Of a DNA stretch of 44,456 nt, positions 1-7,401 are shown in pieces. The stretch covers positions 1-44,456 of the forward strand of contig JAXDLT010000025.1 in NCBI GenBank assembly GCA_034666465.1, read 5' to 3'. The stretch is from CF-96 sp028287605 (GTDB taxonomy: Bacteria; Chloroflexota; Dormibacteria; Aeolococcales; Aeolococcaceae). A program made the position numbers and the translations under genes. The notes under the pieces were generated by a model. The model ran no database searches, was not told the DNA's origin, and saw nothing but the letters and a program-made list of their open reading frames with translations. The stretch's first letter is position 1. Each line of letters begins with the position of its first letter.

Positions 1-635
1 TGGAGGGCGACGGGGTGACCCTGGCGGCCACCGACGGCCACCGGCTGGCGGTGCGGCGGCTCTCCCGGCAGGGCGACGGCGAGGCGCCGTCCACCAGCGT
101 GATCGTGCCCGCGCGGCACCTCGGCGAGGTGGCCCGGGCGATCACCGCGGCGCGTCCCTCGGTGGAGATCACGCTGTCGGCGTCGCGCAACCACATCTTC
201 TTCAGCATGCGCGACGTGGAGATCTCGTCGCGACTGATCGAGGGCGCGTATCCGAACTACGCCCAGGTCATCCCCGCCTCCCAGAGCACCACCGTGACCC
301 TGTCCGCGGCGACGCTGCTGCGCGAGACGCGCACCGCCTCGATCCTCGCCAAGGACGCGGCCAACGTGGTGCGCCTGGCGACCGGGGAGGGAACCCTCAC
401 CCTGCACGCGCAGACCGCCGAGGTGGGCGACGACGAGGCCCCGCTGGCCGCGACGGTGACCGGCGAGGGGGTGCAGATCGCCTTCAACGCCCGCTACGTG
501 CTCGACGCCCTCGGGGTCATCGACAGCGAGGAGGTGGCGCTCGGCTTCAACGGACCGCTGTCGCCGGGGGTGATCCGGCCGGTGGGGCGCGACGACTACC
601 TGTACATCGTGATGCCCGTCCGCGTGCCGATGTAG
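1..635 (+). CDS. dnaN: DNA polymerase III sliding clamp beta subunit, 3' part
   Basis: This is the C-terminal portion of the beta clamp, the ring that tethers the replicative polymerase and other DNA enzymes to DNA. The reading frame is already open at the window edge (codons begin at base 3), so the start lies outside. About 210 residues remain, roughly the second and third clamp folds. Recognisable signatures are ATDGHRLA near the beginning, the SRLIEGAYPNY segment in the middle, and the C-terminal YLYIVMPVR ending typical of the family, close to the protein-binding pocket. The stop is only 12 bases from the stop of the convergent dciA. Identification is firm from these family motifs. dnaA is not visible, but dnaN with recF nearby suggests proximity to the replication origin. 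Confidence 0.96.
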   Translation, partial: EGDGVTLAATDGHRLAVRRLSRQGDGEAPSTSVIVPARHLGEVARAITAARPSVEITLSASRNHIFFSMRDVEISSRLIEGAYPNYAQVIPASQSTTVTLSAATLLRETRTASILAKDAANVVRLATGEGTLTLHAQTAEVGDDEAPLAATVTGEGVQIAFNARYVLDALGVIDSEEVALGFNGPLSPGVIRPVGRDDYLYIVMPVRVPM

Positions 636-647
636 GTGCGGCGGGCC

Positions 648-995
648 TCAGCGGGTCCCGCCGGGTGGGCCGCCGTCGAGGGCCCGGAAGCGCAGCCGCC
701 TCACCACGTCGCCGCCGAGGCGCGCGTTGAGCGATGCGATCAGCCGGGGGGCGTCGAGCTGGAGCTGGTGGGCGAGGGCGCCGTGGGCGGTGGCGATGGT
801 GAGCGCGCCGCGGTCGAGGCCGGCGGGGCGGCAGAGGGGTGCCAGGTGGGGCCCGACCACCGCGGCGAGGACCTCGTCGAGCTGGGCGTCGCGGACCTTC
901 CGGCTGATGCCCATGCGCCGCAGCGCCGGCCAGACGATGGCGTCGAGGCGCTGCTCGGCCGGGGCGCGGCCGGCGGGCCCGGGATCGGCGGTCAT
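648..995 (-). CDS. dciA: DciA-like protein (DUF721), replicative helicase loader
   Basis: A 115-residue protein of the DUF721/DciA family, which in most bacteria lacking DnaC/DnaI helps load the replicative helicase DnaB. Visible features are the N-terminal helix with RMGISRKVRDAQL, the middle segment VVGPHLAPLCRPAGLDRG and ALTIATAHGALAHQLQLDAPRL, which follows the usual pattern of a beta strand (LTI or LTV) then a helix in this KH-like fold. The ATG at 995 is chosen because the family homology begins just after it. The gene lies directly downstream of recF on the same strand with an 79-base gap, the order seen in actinobacteria (recF then DUF721). A GC-rich hairpin sits five bases upstream of the start. 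Confidence 0.88.
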   Translation of the reverse strand: MTADPGPAGRAPAEQRLDAIVWPALRRMGISRKVRDAQLDEVLAAVVGPHLAPLCRPAGLDRGALTIATAHGALAHQLQLDAPRLIASLNARLGGDVVRRLRFRALDGGPPGGTR

Positions 996-999
996 TTTT

Positions 1000-1023
1000 C
1001 GAGGGGGGATGTTCCCCCCCTCG
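1000..1023 (-). promoter_or_regulatory. GC-rich hairpin just upstream of the dciA start
   Basis: Bases 1001-1008 (GAGGGGGG) and 1013-1022 (CCCCCCCTC) form an almost perfect inverted repeat with a short ATGTT-type loop. In the dciA mRNA it would fold within five bases of the ATG and would contain the only purine-rich stretch that could act as a ribosome binding site. On the minus strand it is followed by a run of A, not T, so it does not look like a terminator for recF. It could restrain dciA translation; this is inference. Confidence 0.45.
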
Positions 1024-1074
1024 CTCCGGCGGCGGAGCCGCCTGCGCGCACCCCGCCCCAACTGATGAGCAAGC

Positions 1075-2259
1075 TCATGCTGCGGAGCCCCCCTCGATGA
1101 GCATCTCGGGGGCGCTCTCCACCCGGCCCGACGCCACGGTGAGGTGGCGCACCCGGTCGCTGCCGAGGCCGAGCCCGGCGGGGTCGGTGGTGGTGAGCAC
1201 GGTCTGCAGGGCGGTGCCGGCGCCGAGGGCGCGGAGCAGCCGCTCGCGGCGCAGCGAGTCGAGCTCGCTGAGCACGTCGTCGAGGAGCAGCACCGGCGCG
1301 GTGCCGAGCAGGTCGGTGAGGTGGCGCACCTCGGCGAGCTTGCAGGCGAGCACCAGGCTGCGCTGCTGGCCCTGGCTGGCGGCGGCGCGGGCGGGCCGGT
1401 CGTCGAGCAGCACCTCGACGTCGTCGCGGTGCGGCCCGGCGACGGTGACGCCACGGGCCAGCTCCTCGGCGCGGCGCGCCTCCAGCGCCGCGGCCAGCCA
1501 CGCCGAGGCCTCCTCGGCGGTGGCGGGCGGGTCGCCCTCCAGCCCCTCGGCGCGGTAGCGCAGGTCGAGGCGCTCGCGGCCGTCGCTGATCTCGCCGAGG
1601 GCGGTGGCGGCGAGCGGCGCCAGCGCGGCGACGAGGCGGAGGCGGGCGACCAGCACCGTCCCCGCCGACCGGACCAGCTCGGCGGTGAAGCCGGCCAGCG
1701 GTGCCGGGGCGGCCTGGCCCAGGCGCACCTGGCGGAGCAGGGCGTTGCGCTGGTCCAGCACCCGGCGGTAGCGGGACATCTCGGCGGCGGCACGGGGATC
1801 GGTCTGGGCGACGACCATGTCGAGGAGGCGCCGCCGTCCCTCCGGAGCGCCCTTCACCAGCAGCAGGTCCTCGGGCCAGAACAGCACCACCGGGCAGACG
1901 CCGAGCACCGCCCTGGCCGGGCGGGGGACACCGTCGACGGTGACGGTGCGCACGGTCGTGCCCTGGCCCGCCGGCCGCTGCAGCCGCAGGTCGATGACGG
2001 TGGGGCCGTCGGGCCGCTGCACCAGGGCGCGCACCCGGGCGGCGTCGCTGCCCCAGCGCACCAGCTCGGCGGCCGAGGCGGAGCGGGGCGAGCGGGTGAG
2101 CGCCGCGGTCGCGAGCGCCTCGAGCAGGTTCGTCTTGCCCTGGGCGTTGGGGCCGGAGACGACGTTCAGGCCGGGGCCGAGGGCCACGGTCTCGTCGGCG
2201 TAGTTGCGGAAGCAGAAGAGGCGGAGCTCGTCGACGCGGCAGGCCGGCGGTGCGCTCAC
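1075..2259 (-). CDS. recF: DNA replication and repair protein RecF
   Basis: RecF is an SMC-like ABC ATPase that binds gapped DNA and helps RecOR load RecA. The 394-residue product shows LRLFCFRNYADETV at the N-terminus, Walker A GPNAQGKTN at about residue 33, the RecF segment GPHRDD at about 300, the ABC signature SQGQQRSLVLACKLAE at about 315, and Walker B PVLLLDDVLSELD. The start is a GTG at 2259, which overlaps the stop of the upstream glycosyltransferase (GTGA, four bases), so the two are translationally coupled. Length is normal for the family (about 360-390). Unusually, recF follows a glycosyltransferase and is convergent with dnaN instead of following it. Confidence 0.95.
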   Translation of the reverse strand: MSAPPACRVDELRLFCFRNYADETVALGPGLNVVSGPNAQGKTNLLEALATAALTRSPRSASAAELVRWGSDAARVRALVQRPDGPTVIDLRLQRPAGQGTTVRTVTVDGVPRPARAVLGVCPVVLFWPEDLLLVKGAPEGRRRLLDMVVAQTDPRAAAEMSRYRRVLDQRNALLRQVRLGQAAPAPLAGFTAELVRSAGTVLVARLRLVAALAPLAATALGEISDGRERLDLRYRAEGLEGDPPATAEEASAWLAAALEARRAEELARGVTVAGPHRDDVEVLLDDRPARAAASQGQQRSLVLACKLAEVRHLTDLLGTAPVLLLDDVLSELDSLRRERLLRALGAGTALQTVLTTTDPAGLGLGSDRVRHLTVASGRVESAPEMLIEGGSAA

Positions 2260-3482
2260 CGCGCTCCGGTGGTGGCCTGGGCCGACAGCAGCGCGATCAG
2301 CCGGGCGGTGGCGGCGGCGGCGTGGGGCCGGGCGATGCCGGCGAGCGCGTCGCGCATCGCCAGCAGCCCGGTCGACTCGGGCTGCACCAGCTCGGCGACG
2401 GCGTCGACCAGGGCGGCGTCGCCGGGCACGTGGCGGCCGGCGCCGACGGTGACCACGAGGTCGACGTTGCCGCGCTCCTGGCCGGGCAGGTGCGAGGTGA
2501 TCAGCAGCGGCACGCCCGCGCAGAGCGCCTCCGTGATCGTCGCCGGGCCGGCCTTGCTCACCAGCAGGTCGCTGGCGCGCAGCCACTCCGCCATGTTGGG
2601 AACGAAGCCCTCGACGTGGAGCCGGGTGGGCGGTCGCGGGACCAGGTCGAGCAGCCGCTCGCGCACCCCGGTGTTGCGCCCGCAGATCACCACCAGCTGG
2701 ATGTCGAGCCCGGCGGCACAGAGCGCCCGGGCGCGGCGCAGGAGGCCGCCCGAGCCCTCGCCGCCGCCGGTGAGCAGCACCGTGCGGCGCGCCGGGTCGA
2801 GCCCCAGCCGGCGGCGCAGCTCGCGGCGCTCGACGGCGCTCGGTGGCCGCACCGTGAAGCTCTCGTCGACGGGCATGCCGAGGTCGAAGCAGCGGTCGGA
2901 GTCGATGCCCGCGGCGCGGATGCGGTTGAGCGCGGCCGCCGAGGGGGTGACGATGGCGTCGATGTCGTCGCAGATCCAGGCGGAGTGCACGTCGACGAGG
3001 TCGGTGATCACCGTGATCAGCGGGATCGGCGGCCCGGGGCGGCGGCTCAGCACCCGCGCGGCGGCGTGGTTGACCAGGGGGTGGAACGAGACCACCGCGG
3101 TGGGGGAGAGGGCGTCCACCAGCTCGGTGAGCCCGGGCTCGAGCAGCCGCAGCACGGTGGCGCGCAGCGCGGCCACCGCGAGGCGCGAGTTGCTGGCGTG
3201 GAAGAGCGCGCCCCAGAGCGCGGGAAGGTGGCGGATCAGCGGCGAGTAGAGCCCGACCGTCCAGCCCACCGGTCGCGGCGCGGCGTTCACGAAGGGGTCG
3301 AGGAGGTGGGGCGCGGGAGCGTCGGGGAGGCGCACCAGCTCGCGCGCCACCGCCTGGGCGCTGGCCCGGTGACCACCGCCGGTGTCGGCGAGCAGCAGGA
3401 GCACGGTGCGGGGTGTGCTCGGCGACCGCGGTGGCGCGCTCGGGGAGGACTCCGCGGGGGCGGTCACGGGGGCGTCGGGCAT
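2256..3482 (-). CDS. MGDG-synthase-family glycosyltransferase (GT28-type)
   Basis: A 408-residue glycosyltransferase related to monogalactosyl- and diglucosyl-diacylglycerol synthases, which add sugar from a nucleotide sugar to diacylglycerol at the inner membrane face. The N-terminal domain carries TGGGHRASAQAVA at about residue 30, the glycine-rich acceptor loop of this family, followed by VVSFHPLVNHAA and DLVDVHSAWI. The C-terminal GT-B half has LLTGGGEGSGG, VEGFVPNMAEWLRASDLLVSKAGPATITEALCAGVPLL, the nucleotide-binding loop of GT28 enzymes. ATG 3482 is preferred over longer starts because it sits seven bases after a TAGGGT -10 element, a leaderless arrangement seen repeatedly here. It heads a two-gene operon with recF. 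Whether the acceptor is a lipid cannot be proved from sequence. Confidence 0.85.
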   Translation of the reverse strand: MPDAPVTAPAESSPSAPPRSPSTPRTVLLLLADTGGGHRASAQAVARELVRLPDAPAPHLLDPFVNAAPRPVGWTVGLYSPLIRHLPALWGALFHASNSRLAVAALRATVLRLLEPGLTELVDALSPTAVVSFHPLVNHAAARVLSRRPGPPIPLITVITDLVDVHSAWICDDIDAIVTPSAAALNRIRAAGIDSDRCFDLGMPVDESFTVRPPSAVERRELRRRLGLDPARRTVLLTGGGEGSGGLLRRARALCAAGLDIQLVVICGRNTGVRERLLDLVPRPPTRLHVEGFVPNMAEWLRASDLLVSKAGPATITEALCAGVPLLITSHLPGQERGNVDLVVTVGAGRHVPGDAALVDAVAELVQPESTGLLAMRDALAGIARPHAAAATARLIALLSAQATTGAR

Positions 3483-3508
3483 GTGCGATACCCTAACCTC
3501 CGAGGCAC
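3483..3508. promoter_or_regulatory. 26-bp divergent intergenic promoter region
   Basis: Only 26 bases separate two divergent glycosyltransferase starts. On the minus strand TAGGGT (3495-3490) ends seven bases before the ATG at 3482, the pattern expected for a leaderless mRNA. On the plus strand GATACCCT could act as a -10, and CGAGG four to five bases before ATG 3509 could serve as a ribosome binding site. Any -35 contacts must lie inside the coding region of the opposite gene. Confidence 0.5.
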
Positions 3509-4816
3509 ATGACCTTCGAGAGCAGGCGTCCCGACGGACCGAGCAGCGCCCGCCGGGCAATCGCTGTGCTGTCGGTGCACGCCTCCCCGGTCGGGCTGCT
3601 CGGGCAGGGCGAGAACGGGGGCATGAACCTCACCGTCCGCGAGCTCTGCGCCGGTCTCAGCGCGCGCGGCGTGCCCACCGACGTCTTCGTGCGCCGCGAC
3701 GATCCCGGCGCGCCGGCCGAGGAGCTGCTGGCTCCCGGCAGCCGGCTGGTGCGGCTCGACGCCGGCCCTCCCGAGCCGATGCCCAAGAGCCGGCTGCTGG
3801 CCGAGCTCCCGCTCTTCACCCGCGCCCTGCTCGACCACGTCGCCTCGGAGCGGCGCGCCTACCGGCTGGTGCACTCGCACTACTGGCTGAGCGGATGGGT
3901 GGCACGCCGTGCCGCGCAGCAGTGGGCGGTGCCGTGGGTGCACTCGTACCACACCCTGGCGCGGATGAAGGCCGCCGCGGGGATGCCCGACGAGCCGTCG
4001 CGCGGCGAGGCCGAGCAGGTGATCGCCCGCGCCGCCGACCGGCTGGTGGCGATGAGCCCGGCCGAGGAGAGCGCCCTGATCGAGCTCTACGGGGTCGACC
4101 CGGACAGCGTGTGCGTGGTGCCCCCGGGGGTGGACATGGAGCGGTACCAGCCCCGTCCCACCGGCCGGACCCGTGCCCGTCTCGGCCTGCTCGACAGCCG
4201 GGTGGTGGTGTACGCGGGCCGGCTGGAGCGATTGAAGGGAGCGGACCTGTTCATCGAGGCGGTGGCCGACCTGCTCCGGCGGCCCGGCGTCGAGGACGTG
4301 GTGGCGCTGGTGTGCGGTGACGACAGCGGCGACGGCCGCACCCAGGCGCGCGACGCCGGCGGCGAGCGCGCCCGCCTCGAGGCGCTGGTGCACGAGCGGG
4401 GCCTCGAGGGCCGGGTTCGGTTCCTCGGAGCGGTGCCGCCGAGCGAGCTCGCCGAGCTGTACGCCCTCGCCGAGGTCTGCGTGGTGCCCTCCCACACGGA
4501 GTCGTTCGGGCTGGTGGCGCTGGAGGCGCAGGCCTCGGGGACCCCGGTGGTGGCCGCCGCCGTGGGCGGCCTCGTCGACGTGGTCGAGGACGGGGTCACC
4601 GGGTTCCTCCTCGAGGGCCGCGACCCCGCCGCCTTCGCACATCGCATCGGCGACCTGCTCTCCGACACGGCGCTGCGGGAGCGCATGGGCGCGGCGGCGC
4701 GGGAGCGTGCCGGCCGCTACACCTGGGACCGCGCCGTCGAGCGGCTGCTCGCCCTGTACGACTGCGTCGAGTCCCCGGAGCCGGCCGGGGCGCTCGAGAC
4801 CTGCGGCTGCCTGTGA
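3509..4816 (+). CDS. GT4 glycosyltransferase, MshA/sucrose-phosphate-synthase-like
   Basis: A 435-residue retaining GT-B glycosyltransferase. The N-terminal domain has GQGENGGMNLTVREL at about residue 31, the GGMN loop characteristic of MshA-like and sucrose-phosphate-synthase-like enzymes, and LVHSHYWLSGW. The C-terminal domain has VYAGRLERLKGADLFIEA, VRFLGAVPPSELAELYA and SHTESFGLVALEAQASGTPVVA, which includes the E-x7-E donor-binding motif. The protein is close to MshA in architecture, but there is no mycothiol gene nearby, so the sugar acceptor is not known. Its stop overlaps the GTG start of the following HAD phosphatase by four bases, which suggests paired function, such as transfer to a sugar phosphate followed by dephosphorylation. 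Confidence 0.86.
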   Translation: MTFESRRPDGPSSARRAIAVLSVHASPVGLLGQGENGGMNLTVRELCAGLSARGVPTDVFVRRDDPGAPAEELLAPGSRLVRLDAGPPEPMPKSRLLAELPLFTRALLDHVASERRAYRLVHSHYWLSGWVARRAAQQWAVPWVHSYHTLARMKAAAGMPDEPSRGEAEQVIARAADRLVAMSPAEESALIELYGVDPDSVCVVPPGVDMERYQPRPTGRTRARLGLLDSRVVVYAGRLERLKGADLFIEAVADLLRRPGVEDVVALVCGDDSGDGRTQARDAGGERARLEALVHERGLEGRVRFLGAVPPSELAELYALAEVCVVPSHTESFGLVALEAQASGTPVVAAAVGGLVDVVEDGVTGFLLEGRDPAAFAHRIGDLLSDTALRERMGAAARERAGRYTWDRAVERLLALYDCVESPEPAGALETCGCL

Positions 4817-5592
4817 CCGGGCTCCGCCCCGCCGGTGCGCCACCGCTGCGCACCGTCTTCCTCGACCTCGGCGACACCCTCATGTACGTCCATCCCGACG
4901 TGCCCACGGTCTACCTGGAGGCCTGCAGGGAGCTCGGCCTCGAGGTCGAGCCGGTCGCCGTGGCGGCGGCCCTCCACGCCGGCGAGCGCCACTACCGCGA
5001 GGCGCTGCGCGCCGGCCGGTCCTTCGAGTCGTCGATGGTGGCGGCGCGGGCCTTCTGGCAGGAGTACAACCAGCTCATCCTCGGCGAGCTCGGCGCCGCC
5101 GGCGACACCGCGGCGATGGCCCGGACCCTCTCCGAGCGCTTCTGGTCACCGCCGTCGTGGCGCGTCTTCCCGGAGGTGCACGAGGTGCTCGGTGCCCTCC
5201 GCGCCGCCGGCCTGCAGCTCGCGGTGATCTCCAACTTCACCGACGCGCTCACCGCCGTCTGCCGCACCCACGAGCTCGATGGCTACTTCGACTGCCTGGT
5301 CGCCTCCACGGTGACCGGGTCGCAGAAGCCCGACGTCAGCATCTTCCGCGAGGCGCTGCGGCGCACCGGCGCCGAGGCCGAGAGCAGCGTGCACGTCGGG
5401 GACAACTACATCGCCGACGTGCTCGGGGCCCGCGCCGCCGGCATCGACGGCGTGCTCGTCGACCGCACCCGTGGCGACGGCCGGGGGATGTTCGACTTCG
5501 TCCTGCGCGACGGCCTCGGCGGCAGCCGGGGGGCGGTGCTCGACTGCCCCGTGGTCGCCGACCTCCGCGAGCTGCTCGTCCTCATCGACTAG
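4813..5592 (+). CDS. HAD-superfamily hydrolase (subfamily IA)
   Basis: A 259-residue HAD phosphatase. Motif I is VFLDLGDTLMYV at about residue 16, with the nucleophile Asp and a Gly where many family members have the acid/base Asp (DxGDT, the form common in this subfamily). Motif II is VISNFTDAL at about 140, motif III is the Lys in SQKPDVSIFREAL at about 175, and motif IV is VHVGDNYIADVLGARAAG at about 197. A helical cap lies between motifs I and II. The GTG start overlaps the preceding glycosyltransferase stop (GTGA), so it is co-translated and probably dephosphorylates a product or substrate of that pathway. The exact substrate cannot be told from sequence. Confidence 0.87.
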   Translation: MTGLRPAGAPPLRTVFLDLGDTLMYVHPDVPTVYLEACRELGLEVEPVAVAAALHAGERHYREALRAGRSFESSMVAARAFWQEYNQLILGELGAAGDTAAMARTLSERFWSPPSWRVFPEVHEVLGALRAAGLQLAVISNFTDALTAVCRTHELDGYFDCLVASTVTGSQKPDVSIFREALRRTGAEAESSVHVGDNYIADVLGARAAGIDGVLVDRTRGDGRGMFDFVLRDGLGGSRGAVLDCPVVADLRELLVLID

Positions 5593-5640
5593 CACTAGCG
5601 AGCCGGCCTGGGGGGCCCTCCATGCCGCGCAGCAGCGCAG

Positions 5641-7401
5641 CTAGCCCGCGAAGCTCACGGCGAAGGCCTCGAGGCCGGCGCTGAGGAAGCTGGTCAGCGG
5701 CGCCGGGTTGCTGCCGTCGGCGTTCTCGATGTACGCCTGGGTCGTGCCTGCCGGGTCGGCGAGCAGGTATGCGATCTCGCCCCCGGAGATCGCCGCCGCG
5801 ATGGTGTCGAGGTCGGAGGCGGCGGGGCCGGTGGCGAGGCGGGTGACGTCGCCGCCCTGCACCCCGATCCGCACCAGCCCGGGGGTGTCGCCGGCGGGCC
5901 GGTCGACGGCGAGCAGGGTGCTCCCGTCCGCGTACGCCACCGGGGTGATGCCGGGGCCGAGGCGGCGGGGGGTGGGGTCGCCGCCGCGCAGCCGGACCAG
6001 CCACCCGCCCTCGACCGCCGGCCTGCCCTCGCGGTGCACGGCGAGCTCGCTGCCGTCGCGGTTGAGCGCCGGGGCGGTGGCCTCGCCGGCGACCCCGGGC
6101 ACGGGGTAGCGGATGCCGAGCGCGGGGTCGGCGAGGTCGACGTGGAGGAGGCCGGCGGGGGACCGGATGGGGAGCGCGAGGACGCTGCCGTCGCCGCTCC
6201 AGGCGGGGAGGCCGGCGAGGGGGTCGCCGGGGGGCAGGAGGCGGTCGGCGTCGGCGAAGGGGTCGTAGACGTGCACCGTCTGGGCGGTCCCGTAGGCGAG
6301 CAGCCGGCCGTCCGGCGACCAGGAGGGGTGGCTGGCACCGAGGTGGACGTCGGTGTCGAGCCCGGTGGCGAGGTCGATGAGATGGAGGTCGGGGGCCGCA
6401 CCGGGCACGGTCTCGTCGTGCTCGACCACGGCGATGCGGCGGCCGTCCGGCGACGCCGAGGCCTCCAGGTAGGCGGTCTGGGCGCCGCCCAGGGGCACCG
6501 CGCCGCAGCTCGCCTGGACGCAGCGGGCGGCCTGCAGCACGGAGGCGGCGGGTGCGGGCTCGCCGTCGGCGAGGGCGCCGAGCCCGGTGAGCAGCACCTC
6601 CGACGCGGCCTCGCCGCGGTGGCCGGCGAGCACCAGGGCGTGCTCGCCGCGGCCCAGCCCCCCGGTGCGGAAGCGCAGCTCCACGGCCTTCCGCACCGGC
6701 TGGAGGTGCTCGTTGCGGGCGCTGGTGCCGACGGTCACGGTGTAGGTGGTCGCCGGGTCGAGGAGCCTCCCGGGGAGCACCAGGAAGCGGCCGTGGTCGC
6801 GGCGGTTGGCCACCACCCGGGTGCCCGGCACCGCCGGGGAGAGGTGGATCGCGGCGGCGGTGGCGGCGCCGTCCATGAGGTCGTTGAACGAGACCACCAC
6901 GGGGCTGTCGACGGGGACGTCGACGGCCCCGTCCGAGGGGCTGGCGCTGAGCAGCTGCGGCGCCGGGGCCGAGGTGAGCTCCCAGTGGTGGTCGAGGGAG
7001 TTGGCGGCGCCGCCGGTGTCGCGCACCCCGGAGTCGATGTGGAAGGTGTACTTGGTGGACGGGAGGAAGATGGCGCCGCGGTGCTCGAGCACGAAGGTGG
7101 CCGAGGCGGGCAGCCAGCTGACCCGGCAGGGGGCGCCGGGGGCGGCGGCGAAGGCACGCTCGAGGGTGCAGCCCGAGAGCGGTGGGTCCACCCGGAAGCG
7201 GCGCGCCACCGAGGCATGGTCGACGGGATGGTCGAAGACCACCTTGATCGGCGCGTCGGCGGTGACACTGGTGGAGCCGCGGGCCGGGCTGAGCGCGATG
7301 ATCTGCGGGGGGGCGCCGGCGCAGCCGGGGAGCAGCGCTGCCGCCAGGGCGAGGAGGAATCCGGTGGCGGCACTCCGCCGCCCGGGCCGGCTCCTGCTCA
7401 G
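5641..7401 (-). CDS. Lipoprotein with two Ig-like domains and a TolB/WD40-like propeller
   Basis: About 586 residues. After a short basic stretch there is a hydrophobic signal (FLLALAAALLPGC) whose LLPGC lipobox would be lipidated and anchored outside the membrane. Two Big_5-type Ig-like domains follow, recognisable by LSPARGSTSVTADAPIKV and ASPSDGAVDVPVDSPVVV. The C-terminal half contains PD40-type propeller blades (SASPDGRRIAV, PSWSPDGRLLAYG, PAWSGDGSVLALP). The start is unusual: no ATG, GTG or TTG occurs in frame near the signal peptide, and the best candidate is CTG at 7401, which overlaps the stop of the upstream DUF4388 gene as CTGA. This mirrors the ATGA/GTGA overlaps used elsewhere in the window. 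Function is unknown; an extracellular sensor or scaffold is plausible. Confidence 0.75.
   Translation of the reverse strand: MSRSRPGRRSAATGFLLALAAALLPGCAGAPPQIIALSPARGSTSVTADAPIKVVFDHPVDHASVARRFRVDPPLSGCTLERAFAAAPGAPCRVSWLPASATFVLEHRGAIFLPSTKYTFHIDSGVRDTGGAANSLDHHWELTSAPAPQLLSASPSDGAVDVPVDSPVVVSFNDLMDGAATAAAIHLSPAVPGTRVVANRRDHGRFLVLPGRLLDPATTYTVTVGTSARNEHLQPVRKAVELRFRTGGLGRGEHALVLAGHRGEAASEVLLTGLGALADGEPAPAASVLQAARCVQASCGAVPLGGAQTAYLEASASPDGRRIAVVEHDETVPGAAPDLHLIDLATGLDTDVHLGASHPSWSPDGRLLAYGTAQTVHVYDPFADADRLLPPGDPLAGLPAWSGDGSVLALPIRSPAGLLHVDLADPALGIRYPVPGVAGEATAPALNRDGSELAVHREGRPAVEGGWLVRLRGGDPTPRRLGPGITPVAYADGSTLLAVDRPAGDTPGLVRIGVQGGDVTRLATGPAASDLDTIAAAISGGEIAYLLADPAGTTQAYIENADGSNPAPLTSFLSAGLEAFAVSFAG

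Noticed and set aside
1144..3249. Very long plus-strand open frame opposite recF and the glycosyltransferase
   Set aside because: It is the antisense shadow of two well-identified genes; the product is low-complexity Gly/Ala/Arg with no domain.
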